From positions 1 to 15,868 of the forward strand of contig DAOVRJ010000024.1 in assembly GCA_030628225.1 (NCBI GenBank): 15,868 nt of DNA, in the 5' to 3' direction. This document shows positions 7,506 to 14,977 of this stretch, one piece after another. A program made the position numbers and the translations under genes. Under the pieces are notes generated by a model. It was not told where the DNA came from, did not search any database, and saw only the letters and a list, made by a program, of their open reading frames with translations. The DNA is from Candidatus Zixiibacteriota bacterium. GTDB lineage: Bacteria; SM23-81. Positions within the stretch are counted from its first letter, which is position 1. Each line of letters starts with the position of its first letter.

Positions 7506-10029
7506 CTTTTTTTCTCATTATCACCGGATGCGGGTTCGGCTCAATGAATTCGCCATTGCGGAGCGTGGCATACAACATTCCCCTCTGCTGACCGCTGACA
7601 ATTCTGGCCAACAGGCTTTTCTGGAAGTGTTCCCAGGAGACAACTACTTCATCCCCTGTGGATATGCCGAGCTTTTTGGCATCCTCCGGACTTACGTCGA
7701 CTGTTTCCTCGGCAAACAACATCCTTGCTCCCTCCACCCAGTCGGTGAGCGGAAAACCACGATAAATGTGCTCAACGGTGGACACATTCATCATGAACGG
7801 CGGCTTCTTGTCAGCCCTCTTCTTCCCCGCTGATTTTCGCCGCACAACCCTCAGCTCTCCCTCGATCAGCAGGGGACTTGCTTTGCGTCTGGGTTTAGCG
7901 AAATTCCCAAATCCCGCCACAAAGCGAGAGATCTCTTTATGGATCTGGCGGACGTTGCCGAAATCAAACCCTTTTTTGCCCAGTTTTCGGGCGATCCGGC
8001 ATAGTATCTCCCAATCGGGCAATGCTTCCCCGGGAGGATGCACTGCTTTTCTCACCCGCTGAATTCTCCCCTCCCCGTTTATGGACGTTCCATCCGTCTC
8101 CGTAAAAGCGGCCGCAGGAAGAACAAGATCAGCCTGGCCAGGTGAACCGGAAGGATAGATGTTCTGGAAAATGGTGAAGTCAGAATGGGGCTCGCGGTTT
8201 GGGGGCACAACTCCTATGAGGTACAACACTTTCAGCTTTCTTCCCCATAAAAGCGCCTCTGCGCTCCGTCTAGAGGGGAAAGTAGGTATATCCGCACTCC
8301 ATCTCTCGCTTAAATCGTCAGCTCTCCCTTTGTCCGTAGAGGAAAAACCGCCGGGCAGAAGTTCGGGGTAAGCCCCCATGAGAACAGAACCATACAAATT
8401 GCTCTGAGCTGGCAGTGGTAGAACCCCAGCACAAGTATTTCGCGCTAATTTCCCGATGGCCTCGAGGATCTGCGGACTTTCTCTGCGCTGTAGAAATTCC
8501 GACCCCACAAGGATCACAGGCGAACAGGCCTCCCCCAGCATCTCGGCCACCTGGGAAAGCTCATCGGCAAGATCGCCTCTTTTTCTCCTGGATGCGGACA
8601 TCATTGTCCGCCTGCCCTTCTTCTCCGTCAACTTCACAAGAGAACGCAGAAGATGAACCATCTCGTCAGGAGCTGGCTGAAGCCATTTTTCGGCGATCAT
8701 GGTCAGATTATTATTCCTGGGGTTTATGGTAATGACTTTTGCACCTCTCCCAATAGCCTTGCGAAGCTGCACACCTACCACCGATCTTCCGAATCTCGTA
8801 TCCAGCCCGACGCAAAGGATGAGGGAAGCCTTGCTCAAGTCCGCAAGAGGAACACTCATCCTCATCAGATTCAGGTAAGCGTTGAACCCAGGCCCATAGA
8901 ATTTTCTTGCAGTGGTATCGATGTTCACAGAACCCATCACTACGCGGGCAAATTTTTGGGCCACATACAAATCCTCGTTCGTGCAGTTGGGCGAAACAAG
9001 CAAGCCGAATCGCTCCGCGGGGCAGTCGGATAGCTTTTTCGCGGCCAGTTCGATGGCTTGTTCCCACGAGATCTGTAGCTCAGCTCCGTTTTGAGTTCTG
9101 TACGGTTTCCTTAAACGCCGGTGGTTGTTGACCAATTCTGTCACACAGAACCTTCCCTTCACGCAAAGTTGCCCATCATTCACCAACGGATCTTCTGCCG
9201 GCAGGCTGCCGATAACCTTCTCTCCCTTTATCAAAAGTCGCACCTGACACCCCACCCCACACAGGGAGCAGGTCGTAACCTCTTCCCTTTCCGCTTTCCC
9301 CTCCCATTTCCGGGCTTTTTCGGAAAGAGCACCGGTCGGGCAAACGGAAACACACGCTCCACAGAACTCACAGCCAGCTTGCCAGTGAGTTCTGTTATAC
9401 GCGGGACCAATAACCGTTTGGCGCCCTCTCTGCTTGAAGGCCAAGACATCGGCCATTCGTATCTCCTGGCACATGCGAATACATCTTCCACATAAGATAC
9501 AAAGGTTGTAATCCCGGTCGTAGAAAGGATCCTCTTTTTCAACCCGCAACTGTCTATAGTATATAGGATAATCGATCTCTTTCAGCCCCAGATATTCCAC
9601 AACGTCCTGCAGCTCACATTGTCCATCATTTGGACAATACCGACATCCTGTGATCACGCCCGCCTTACGGATGGTGCCCATATATTCCCGGCACTCATCC
9701 TTTTGGCCACAGATTAAACAACTGGAGGTGTGCTCGCTTAAAATCAGCTGCAATATTTCCCTTCTCTCATTTTGAACCTGGGCGGTGTGAGTTCTGATGA
9801 CCATCCCCTCCTCCACCGGGGTTGTGCAGGCTGTGGGAAAACCGCGCATCCCCTCCACCTCCACGATGCACATGCGACACCCTCCAAAAGGAGTTAGTGC
9901 CTCGTGGGCACAGAGGGTGGGGATGTATATGCCATTGCATTCGGCAGCCTGTAAGATGGTCAGCTTCCGCTTCACCTGGAGGACCTTGTTGTCCATGGTG
10001 ATCTTGACGGTCTTACTGCGTTTGCTCAT
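7498..10029 (-). CDS. NuoG / formate-dehydrogenase-alpha-like iron-sulfur subunit with a degenerate molybdopterin active site
   Basis: 843 aa. The N-terminus carries a [2Fe-2S] domain (C40, C51, C54, C68) and a NuoG-type His-Cys3 site (H100, C104, C107, C113). A further C129-x2-C132-x5-C138 set and a two-[4Fe-4S] ferredoxin unit (C177, C180, C183, C187; C220, C223, C226, C230) follow. Next comes a molybdopterin-oxidoreductase body with its own [4Fe-4S] site (C254, C257, C261, C289) and LCVKGRF. Where formate dehydrogenases have Cys/Sec-His (as in CARLCHSP), this protein reads ARKFYGP (F377-Y378) with no in-frame TGA, so formate oxidation is unlikely. The pterin half keeps the NuoG-like FTETDGTSINGEGRIQ motif and a C-terminal molydop-binding domain. 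I chose ATG 10029, which has a GGGAAG site six bases upstream and overlaps the NuoF-like gene by 17 bases; a longer frame from 10224 only adds sequence opposite that gene. It is predicted to wire the NuoEF and NfnAB modules together. Confidence 0.92.
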   Translation of the reverse strand: MSKRSKTVKITMDNKVLQVKRKLTILQAAECNGIYIPTLCAHEALTPFGGCRMCIVEVEGMRGFPTACTTPVEEGMVIRTHTAQVQNERREILQLILSEHTSSCLICGQKDECREYMGTIRKAGVITGCRYCPNDGQCELQDVVEYLGLKEIDYPIYYRQLRVEKEDPFYDRDYNLCILCGRCIRMCQEIRMADVLAFKQRGRQTVIGPAYNRTHWQAGCEFCGACVSVCPTGALSEKARKWEGKAEREEVTTCSLCGVGCQVRLLIKGEKVIGSLPAEDPLVNDGQLCVKGRFCVTELVNNHRRLRKPYRTQNGAELQISWEQAIELAAKKLSDCPAERFGLLVSPNCTNEDLYVAQKFARVVMGSVNIDTTARKFYGPGFNAYLNLMRMSVPLADLSKASLILCVGLDTRFGRSVVGVQLRKAIGRGAKVITINPRNNNLTMIAEKWLQPAPDEMVHLLRSLVKLTEKKGRRTMMSASRRKRGDLADELSQVAEMLGEACSPVILVGSEFLQRRESPQILEAIGKLARNTCAGVLPLPAQSNLYGSVLMGAYPELLPGGFSSTDKGRADDLSERWSADIPTFPSRRSAEALLWGRKLKVLYLIGVVPPNREPHSDFTIFQNIYPSGSPGQADLVLPAAAFTETDGTSINGEGRIQRVRKAVHPPGEALPDWEILCRIARKLGKKGFDFGNVRQIHKEISRFVAGFGNFAKPRRKASPLLIEGELRVVRRKSAGKKRADKKPPFMMNVSTVEHIYRGFPLTDWVEGARMLFAEETVDVSPEDAKKLGISTGDEVVVSWEHFQKSLLARIVSGQQRGMLYATLRNGEFIEPNPHPVIMRKKDV

Positions 10030-11917
10030 CGGCAACTTCCCGCCGGGATCTGATAACGATAGCGTCTCCGGCAATGGCGTCGAAACGACAGATTTCGTAA
10101 CAGGCTCTGCATTTGATACACTTGGTCGGATCCAGGTTGTGCGGTTCCGCCCGGGGACCGGTGATGGCGCCCGTGGGACACACGCTGACACAACGCTGAC
10201 ACCCGGTACACTTTCCGGGAACAACCCGGTATTCGACGAGCTCCCGACATACCGCTGCCGGGCAGTATTTCTCCTTGATATGCAGGAGATATTCCGGGCG
10301 GAAATAGCGCAGGGTCGTCAAAACCGGATTTGGAGCAGTCTGTCCCAACCCGCAAAGAGAGCCTCTTTTTATGGTTTCACCTAAAGTCTGAAGCTTAGAT
10401 AGATCTTCCGGCCGTCCCTGTCCTTTTGTGATCCTCTCCAGAATCTCCACCAGATGCCGCGTTCCCACACGACAGGGAGAGCACTTGCCACAGGACTCCT
10501 GTTGCGTAAAATCCAGGAAATAGTGGGCCACATCCACCACACAGGTGTCCTCATCCATCACGATGAGGCCACCGGAGCCCATAATTGACCCAGCCGCCGT
10601 CAGAGACTCGTAATTCACCGGCGTGTCCAAGAACTCCTCGGAAAGACATCCCCCTGAAGGTCCACCCGTTTGGACCGCTTTGAAAGGCTTCCTGGTACCT
10701 CCTCCTATGTCGAAGATGATCTGCCTTAGCGTCATTCCCAGGGGCACCTCGATGAGCCCGGAGCGGCGTATTTTCCCGACCAGGGAGAAAGTCTTTGTGC
10801 CGTGATTCCCCTGGGTACCAAACTGCTTGTACCAGGTGGCCCCGTTGCGCAAAATGTTCGGAAGAGTACCCAAGGTCTCCACGTTGTTGATGATTGTAGG
10901 CTTGCCATGAAGACCGGCGACGGCAGGAAAGGGAGGCCTGGACTTGGGCATGCCCCTTTTGCCCTCTATGGAGCTGATCAGCGCTGTTTCCTCTCCGCAG
11001 ACGAAGGCCCCTGCCCCCTCTTTAATGACTATGTCGAAATCAAATCCTGATTTCTGGATGTTCTTGCCCAACAACCCATATTCACGCATCTGAGAGATGG
11101 CTCTCTTTAAACGGGCAATGGCCAATGGATATTCCGCCCTTATGTAGATGTATCCTTGACTGGCACCAATGGCATAGGCAGCAATCAGCATCCCCTCCAG
11201 AACCGAGTGCGGATCGCCCTCCAACAAAGATCGGTTCATGAAGGCACCCGGGTCCCCCTCGTCGGCATTGCAGATCAGGTACTTGGTCTTTCCGGGAGAG
11301 CTTCTGCATATCTGCCATTTCTTGAAGGTGGGAAATCCGGCGCCGCCCCTGCCGCGCAACCCCGCTTCCTGGACCTCGCAGATGACCTTTTGCCAACCTT
11401 TATGGAAGGCGTTAATGATGCCCAGATAGCCATCGTTGGCCAGATAGTGGTCAATCTGCTGGGGATCTATGAACCCGCAGTTTCTGAGCACCACCCTCTC
11501 TTGCGGTTTCAACATGGGAAGATCGAAGAAACGAGGAATTCCGTTCGTGAATTCGTCGCTCTCATCTCCGAAGTGCCCCACGGCAAGCTTGGTCTGCGGA
11601 TCGTTCTTGATCAGTAAGGATTCAATTATCTTTTTGGCCTTCTCTGAGTTGACATTAGCATAGCTTATTCGAGGGCGCCCCGGCATAGTGATGTCCATAA
11701 GCGGTTCCAGATAACAGGGTCCAATACACCCCACCTGGACGATCTTAGCCTTCAGTCGCTTTTCCCGGAGGATCTTCTTGACCGACTCCAGCACTTCCAG
11801 GGCGCCAGCGGCCCTGCCGCAGGTAGCGGTACCCATATAGATGATGGGGATCTTGCTGTTTTTCAACAAGTCCCACTTCCGCCGAGCTTCTTGTTTTGCT
11901 TTTTGGAGACTATTCAT
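10013..11917 (-). CDS. NuoF/HydB-like NADH-binding FMN subunit with N-terminal [2Fe-2S] and C-terminal 2x[4Fe-4S] domains
   Basis: 634 aa, the extended HydB-type layout rather than the ~430-residue complex I NuoF. An N-terminal thioredoxin-like domain has C33, C64 and C68. The FMN/NADH core has GLRGRGGAGFPTFKKWQ (186-202), ICNADEGDPGAFMNRS (215-230) and GAGAFVCGEETALI (301-314), followed by an SLBB region. The N3-type [4Fe-4S] cluster is C476, C479, C482 with C522. The C-terminal ferredoxin unit carries two clusters (C570, C573, C576, C580; C600, C603, C606, C610). In electron-bifurcating hydrogenases this subunit binds NAD(H) and is proposed to host the bifurcating FMN. Its ATG overlaps the NuoE-like stop by 8 bases. 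Here it replaces the usual [FeFe]-hydrogenase partner with a NuoG-like gene. Family identity is firm; the partner set makes it part of a transhydrogenase-like complex by inference. Confidence 0.94.
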   Translation of the reverse strand: MNSLQKAKQEARRKWDLLKNSKIPIIYMGTATCGRAAGALEVLESVKKILREKRLKAKIVQVGCIGPCYLEPLMDITMPGRPRISYANVNSEKAKKIIESLLIKNDPQTKLAVGHFGDESDEFTNGIPRFFDLPMLKPQERVVLRNCGFIDPQQIDHYLANDGYLGIINAFHKGWQKVICEVQEAGLRGRGGAGFPTFKKWQICRSSPGKTKYLICNADEGDPGAFMNRSLLEGDPHSVLEGMLIAAYAIGASQGYIYIRAEYPLAIARLKRAISQMREYGLLGKNIQKSGFDFDIVIKEGAGAFVCGEETALISSIEGKRGMPKSRPPFPAVAGLHGKPTIINNVETLGTLPNILRNGATWYKQFGTQGNHGTKTFSLVGKIRRSGLIEVPLGMTLRQIIFDIGGGTRKPFKAVQTGGPSGGCLSEEFLDTPVNYESLTAAGSIMGSGGLIVMDEDTCVVDVAHYFLDFTQQESCGKCSPCRVGTRHLVEILERITKGQGRPEDLSKLQTLGETIKRGSLCGLGQTAPNPVLTTLRYFRPEYLLHIKEKYCPAAVCRELVEYRVVPGKCTGCQRCVSVCPTGAITGPRAEPHNLDPTKCIKCRACYEICRFDAIAGDAIVIRSRREVADEQTQ

Positions 11918-12362
11918 ATTTTTCCAAGACTTCTTTCAGACGAATAACGGTCATTCGACTGTAGATATCATCGTTGATCTGGATCACCGGGGCCAGCGCA
12001 CAGCACCCCAGGCAGGCCACTCGCTGGAGATCGAACCTCTTATCTTCGGTTGTTTGCCCCGCTGAAATAGCGAGCTCCCTCTCCAGGACATCGCCAAGGA
12101 TCTGCCCTCCGCGCACATGGCAAGCGGTTCCCATACAGACCTTAATGGAGTTTCTGCCCGGCTCCGTGAATCGAAACTGGGAATAAAAAGAGGCTACCCC
12201 AAAGATCTGATTTTCCGAGATCTTCAAAAACTGGGAAATAGCCTCTATAGCGCCCTTCGTGATATACCCGGCCTTTTCTTGAACCCTCTGCAGAATGGGA
12301 ATTAAATCCCCTTGCTCACCTGCAAATCCAGAAAATATGTCGCCCCATTCTCTATCTATCAC
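11910..12362 (-). CDS. NuoE/HydC-like thioredoxin-fold [2Fe-2S] subunit
   Basis: 150 aa, normal for NuoE/HydC. The cluster motif is CMGTACHVRG followed by CLGCCALAP, giving the C-x4-C and C-x3-C pairs (C76, C81, C117, C121 from the GTG start) of the complex I 24-kDa subunit. The helical N-terminal part includes LIPILQRVQEKAGYI. It docks on the NuoF-like subunit and carries the [2Fe-2S] cluster near FMN. Two starts are possible. ATG 12377 has no Shine-Dalgarno at proper distance, whereas GTG 12362 has GGGAG eight bases upstream; I prefer the GTG. It overlaps the following NuoF-like gene by 8 bases (ATGAATAG) and follows the hydrogenase-like gene closely, so it is co-transcribed with the regulatory genes upstream. 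Confidence 0.92.
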   Translation of the reverse strand: MIDREWGDIFSGFAGEQGDLIPILQRVQEKAGYITKGAIEAISQFLKISENQIFGVASFYSQFRFTEPGRNSIKVCMGTACHVRGGQILGDVLERELAISAGQTTEDKRFDLQRVACLGCCALAPVIQINDDIYSRMTVIRLKEVLEKYE

Positions 12363-12404
12363 AGAACATGCTCCCATTCAGCTTTAAAAATAATCGCCCT
12401 TCTG

Positions 12405-13673
12405 TTATTTCTCCTCTGCCTTTCCTGCCAGAAAGACGCAATCAGTTAGCTTTACCTCTCCTCTGACAAAGTCCTCAGCAAAAGCCAGGCAGGTCGGCGA
12501 GCCGCAGCAGCCGCAGTCTGTCTGGCGGAGCTTCTGATAGACTCTCTCTTTCTCCTTCATCCTCTTGATGGAGGTCTCCAGATCTGTGTCGAAGAATGTT
12601 GTCGGACGAGGCAAAACCGGATTTTCCAGAACATAATACCCTTTTTTCAGCTTTCTGTCCACATCCTCATCGTTAATTTCAATGTGCTTTTGATATTTTT
12701 CCCGTTGCTTAATACTGTTGGCTCGAGCCACATAGGGGTTTTCCACGTTAAAAGACCCGCCCAGGCAACCCAGCATACAGGACATGGCCTCCACAAAATC
12801 GATATTGCGCAGTCGCGAGTTCTCCACATCGTCGAGTATTTTCATCACGTGATCCAACCCCGAGACGGCCAGCCAATTCTCCATCTCTGCCGACTTGGCT
12901 AGACCTCCCAGGTTGGTCCAACCTGTATCGAAGAAAAAATCCTCAGGCACCTGTTTTTCGTCAAATGTTTCCTTTATGGCCACGACATGTGGCAACAATA
13001 CAGGGTAAATGTCCTTTATGGCCATGGCGGCATCAAACCAGGACCTGGCTTTTTCGGCCGGTTGCTTGATGGAGACGATCTTGGCCGGGCAGGTGGCTGT
13101 GTATATGATGCCGATGTCCTCCGCCTTCAGCTTTAATTTTGCTGGAAAGCTCCTTCTTATCTCCCGGGCGGTAACCTCCCGGGGCGCATCCAGCGGCAGA
13201 AGTAGTTCCACCAGATCGGGATATTTCACCTGGATCAAGCGGAGTATAGATGGACAATGAGAAGATATGAGCGGAAGCCGACCTCGATATTCCTCCATGA
13301 ATTTTACCAGCACCCTGGACAGACCCGCCGAGGAGATACCAACATCAACGACCTCGTCGAAACCGAGCTCTTTTAGAGCCAGATGAATGATGTAAGGATG
13401 AATGCTGGCATCGAATTGTGAATACAGCACCGGGGATGGCACAATCACCTTATATTTGAAATGGGAGATCTCCCCAATGGGATCAGAAATGGGAATGATG
13501 GCCCCTTCGGGGCAAACGGATATGCAGGTTCCACAATCGATACAGAGCTCTTGGGAGAAAACCGCCTGGCCCCCTCGAACGCGGATGGCCTGTGTGGGAC
13601 AGTGGCGCATGCAAGTCATGTGTCCGCGACACCTGTCCAAATCCACTCTGTGAGCATGATAATATTGCACCAA
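12405..13673 (-). CDS. [FeFe]-hydrogenase-like iron-sulfur protein, probable redox sensor (HydS-like), with C-terminal RnfB/CODH-type FeS domain
   Basis: 422 aa. Two N-terminal [4Fe-4S] motifs come first. The first is degenerate (C15, His18 where Cys is usual, C21, C25); the second is complete (C44, C47, C50, C54). The central part is homologous to the H-cluster domain: SSHCP (C140) for the usual TSCCP, TATCPAK (C195, K198) for MPCxxKK, and EAMSCMLGC (C299, C303) for ExMACxxGC. All four cluster-ligand cysteines remain, but the proton-relay Cys before C140 is His139 and the flanking motifs are eroded. C387, C390, C395 and C412 form a PF04060-type FeS domain. Catalytic H2 turnover looks unlikely; related short hydrogenase-like proteins accompany bifurcating hydrogenase operons and are thought to sense redox state. 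A TTG (13673) or GTG (13670) start is used; the GTG is better spaced (8 bases) from the GGAG site. It sits between the ATPase and NuoE-like genes. Confidence 0.88.
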   Translation of the reverse strand: MVQYYHAHRVDLDRCRGHMTCMRHCPTQAIRVRGGQAVFSQELCIDCGTCISVCPEGAIIPISDPIGEISHFKYKVIVPSPVLYSQFDASIHPYIIHLALKELGFDEVVDVGISSAGLSRVLVKFMEEYRGRLPLISSHCPSILRLIQVKYPDLVELLLPLDAPREVTAREIRRSFPAKLKLKAEDIGIIYTATCPAKIVSIKQPAEKARSWFDAAMAIKDIYPVLLPHVVAIKETFDEKQVPEDFFFDTGWTNLGGLAKSAEMENWLAVSGLDHVMKILDDVENSRLRNIDFVEAMSCMLGCLGGSFNVENPYVARANSIKQREKYQKHIEINDEDVDRKLKKGYYVLENPVLPRPTTFFDTDLETSIKRMKEKERVYQKLRQTDCGCCGSPTCLAFAEDFVRGEVKLTDCVFLAGKAEEK

Positions 13674-13705
13674 TTTATCTCCGTTCCCCCATAAAAAATA
13701 ATCCT

Positions 13706-14503
13706 TTAGATAAAATACTTCATTTTCAGCGTGGTGCCCTTTCCAACCTTGCTTTCGATCTCCAGCTCATCTGAGTTCTTCTTTATGTTAGGCAGCCCCA
13801 TTCCGGAGCCGAATCCCATTGCTCTCATCTCCTCGGTGGCGGTCGTATAGCCGCGCTGCATGGCTAAGTCCACATCGGGGATACCCTTACCATCATCATC
13901 GATCACCACCTCGATGACCTCTGGAGTCACCGTTAGAAAGACTTTGGCCCTCTCAGCATGCATGACCACGTTCATCTCGCCCTCGTAAGTCGAGATGGCC
14001 ACGCGGCGAACTAGCTTGGGATCAAATCCTATTTTTTTCAGAACAGACTTAATCTCTGTGGAGGCCATCCCGGCATTGGCAAAATCGTTCCCCTCGACGT
14101 AGAATTCATGACTCAGCAGAATTTTCTGCGCCTCTTCTTCAGCGGGTCCGGTTTTCCGCCGCAGGGCTCCTCCTCTTTCCATGGCGTCTATCCTGATGCA
14201 AGCATCGTACATATCCAGCTCCGTGGAAAGCAGGATAAGGCTCTGCTCTCTGGCGAACTTTTCCGCACCATCCTTGGGTATTTTGCCCCGAACAAACACA
14301 ACCCCCTCGAACTCCGCCATGTGAGCGGAGATGATGGCCTGCCGGGTGGCCAGCCCGGTTAGCAAAATCGAATTGGGTTTTCCGAAGGCCAAGACATCGC
14401 TCATCAGGTCAGATGCATACACGTGTTCAACCACGGCATCTAGTTTGTCTTCCCCCTCGATGACTGTGGCCTGCAAGGCATCTTTGATCACTTTTATCTG
14501 CAC
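13706..14503 (-). CDS. DRTGG domain fused to an RsbW/RsbT-like histidine-kinase-type ATPase
   Basis: 265 aa. Residues about 1-105 form a DRTGG-like domain (SDLMSDVLAF, then FEGVVFVRGKIP). Residues about 130-265 form a GHKL ATPase of the anti-sigma/Ser-kinase type, with N-box STYEGEMNVVMHA (Glu174, Asn178), G1 DDDGKGIPD and G2 MGFGSGMGLPNI. There is no H-box, so it would act by binding or phosphorylating a partner protein rather than by autophosphorylation. I chose GTG 14503 because the domain begins there (MQIKVIKDAL) and a GGAG lies upstream. The frame stays open to ATG 14644, but that adds a Trp-rich stretch overlapping the DRTGG gene. No sigma factor or STAS anti-anti-sigma gene is in the window. 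Such DRTGG and ATPase genes recur next to hydrogenase-like operons of anaerobes, pointing to regulation of the downstream complex. Confidence 0.85.
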   Translation of the reverse strand: MQIKVIKDALQATVIEGEDKLDAVVEHVYASDLMSDVLAFGKPNSILLTGLATRQAIISAHMAEFEGVVFVRGKIPKDGAEKFAREQSLILLSTELDMYDACIRIDAMERGGALRRKTGPAEEEAQKILLSHEFYVEGNDFANAGMASTEIKSVLKKIGFDPKLVRRVAISTYEGEMNVVMHAERAKVFLTVTPEVIEVVIDDDGKGIPDVDLAMQRGYTTATEEMRAMGFGSGMGLPNIKKNSDELEIESKVGKGTTLKMKYFI

Positions 14504-14597
14504 AGCGGTTGTTTTTCTCCATAATTCGGTATCGATCGTAAAGTGACCTGATCTGCGCGGACCGAAGTTTAGCGTTTCTAGCAATTCTCCCGGCTGG

Positions 14598-14933
14598 CTA
14601 CGCGGCCCCCAAACCCAACCCATAAAGCTTTCCCACCAGCTCAAAAGTTGGCAACTCTATTGAGAGAATAGCGATGTTGAACTTGCTGGCCAGATCGATC
14701 GTCTCCTGCGGAACCTGTTTGCCGCTGGTGATAATAACCGCCGAGACATCCACAAGATTAGCCGCCGGGACGATGCTTTTGTGAGTCTGGACCGTCAACC
14801 ACAGGTCCCCTGATTTGGCACCGGCCATCACATCGCTGACCATGTCCGAGACGAAAACACCATGCACCTCTCGGTCCTCAAACTCGCTGAGAGATCTCAA
14901 ACCTATTTTTTCAACCAATTCATTGATGGTCAT
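14598..14933 (-). CDS. Stand-alone DRTGG-domain protein
   Basis: 111 aa, made of a single DRTGG-type domain (the fold also found N-terminal to HPr kinase and in phosphotransacetylases). The recognisable parts are VHGVFVSDMVSDVMAG (24-39), LTVQTHKSIVPAA, VSAVIITSGKQVP and IAILSIELPTFELVGKLY. It aligns along its length with the N-terminal domain of the next gene (SDMVSDVM versus SDLMSDVL; IAILSIELPTFE versus LILLSTELDMYD), so the two are tandem paralogues. DRTGG domains are presumed ligand or regulatory domains; the ligand is unknown. A strong GGAGG site lies upstream of ATG 14933. The gene is 44 bases after the zinc-ribbon-like gene and on the same strand as the whole operon. Confidence 0.85.
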   Translation of the reverse strand: MTINELVEKIGLRSLSEFEDREVHGVFVSDMVSDVMAGAKSGDLWLTVQTHKSIVPAANLVDVSAVIITSGKQVPQETIDLASKFNIAILSIELPTFELVGKLYGLGLGAA

Positions 14934-14977
14934 GAAAACCCTCCTCCACCTTTGTGTAAATCCAAAAAACCTCGCTA

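Noticed and set aside
7498-10029. Active formate dehydrogenase or [FeFe]-hydrogenase catalytic subunit
   Set aside because: The catalytic Cys/Sec-His is Phe-Tyr with no in-frame TGA, and none of the H-cluster motifs are present.
10030-10224. 65-residue N-terminal extension of the NuoG-like protein
   Set aside because: It lies wholly within the NuoF-like gene in another frame and precedes the conserved [2Fe-2S] domain. ATG 10029 has a good ribosome binding site.
14504-14644. 47-residue Trp-rich extension of the DRTGG-ATPase protein
   Set aside because: It overlaps the 3' end of the DRTGG gene in another frame. The domain begins right at GTG 14503.
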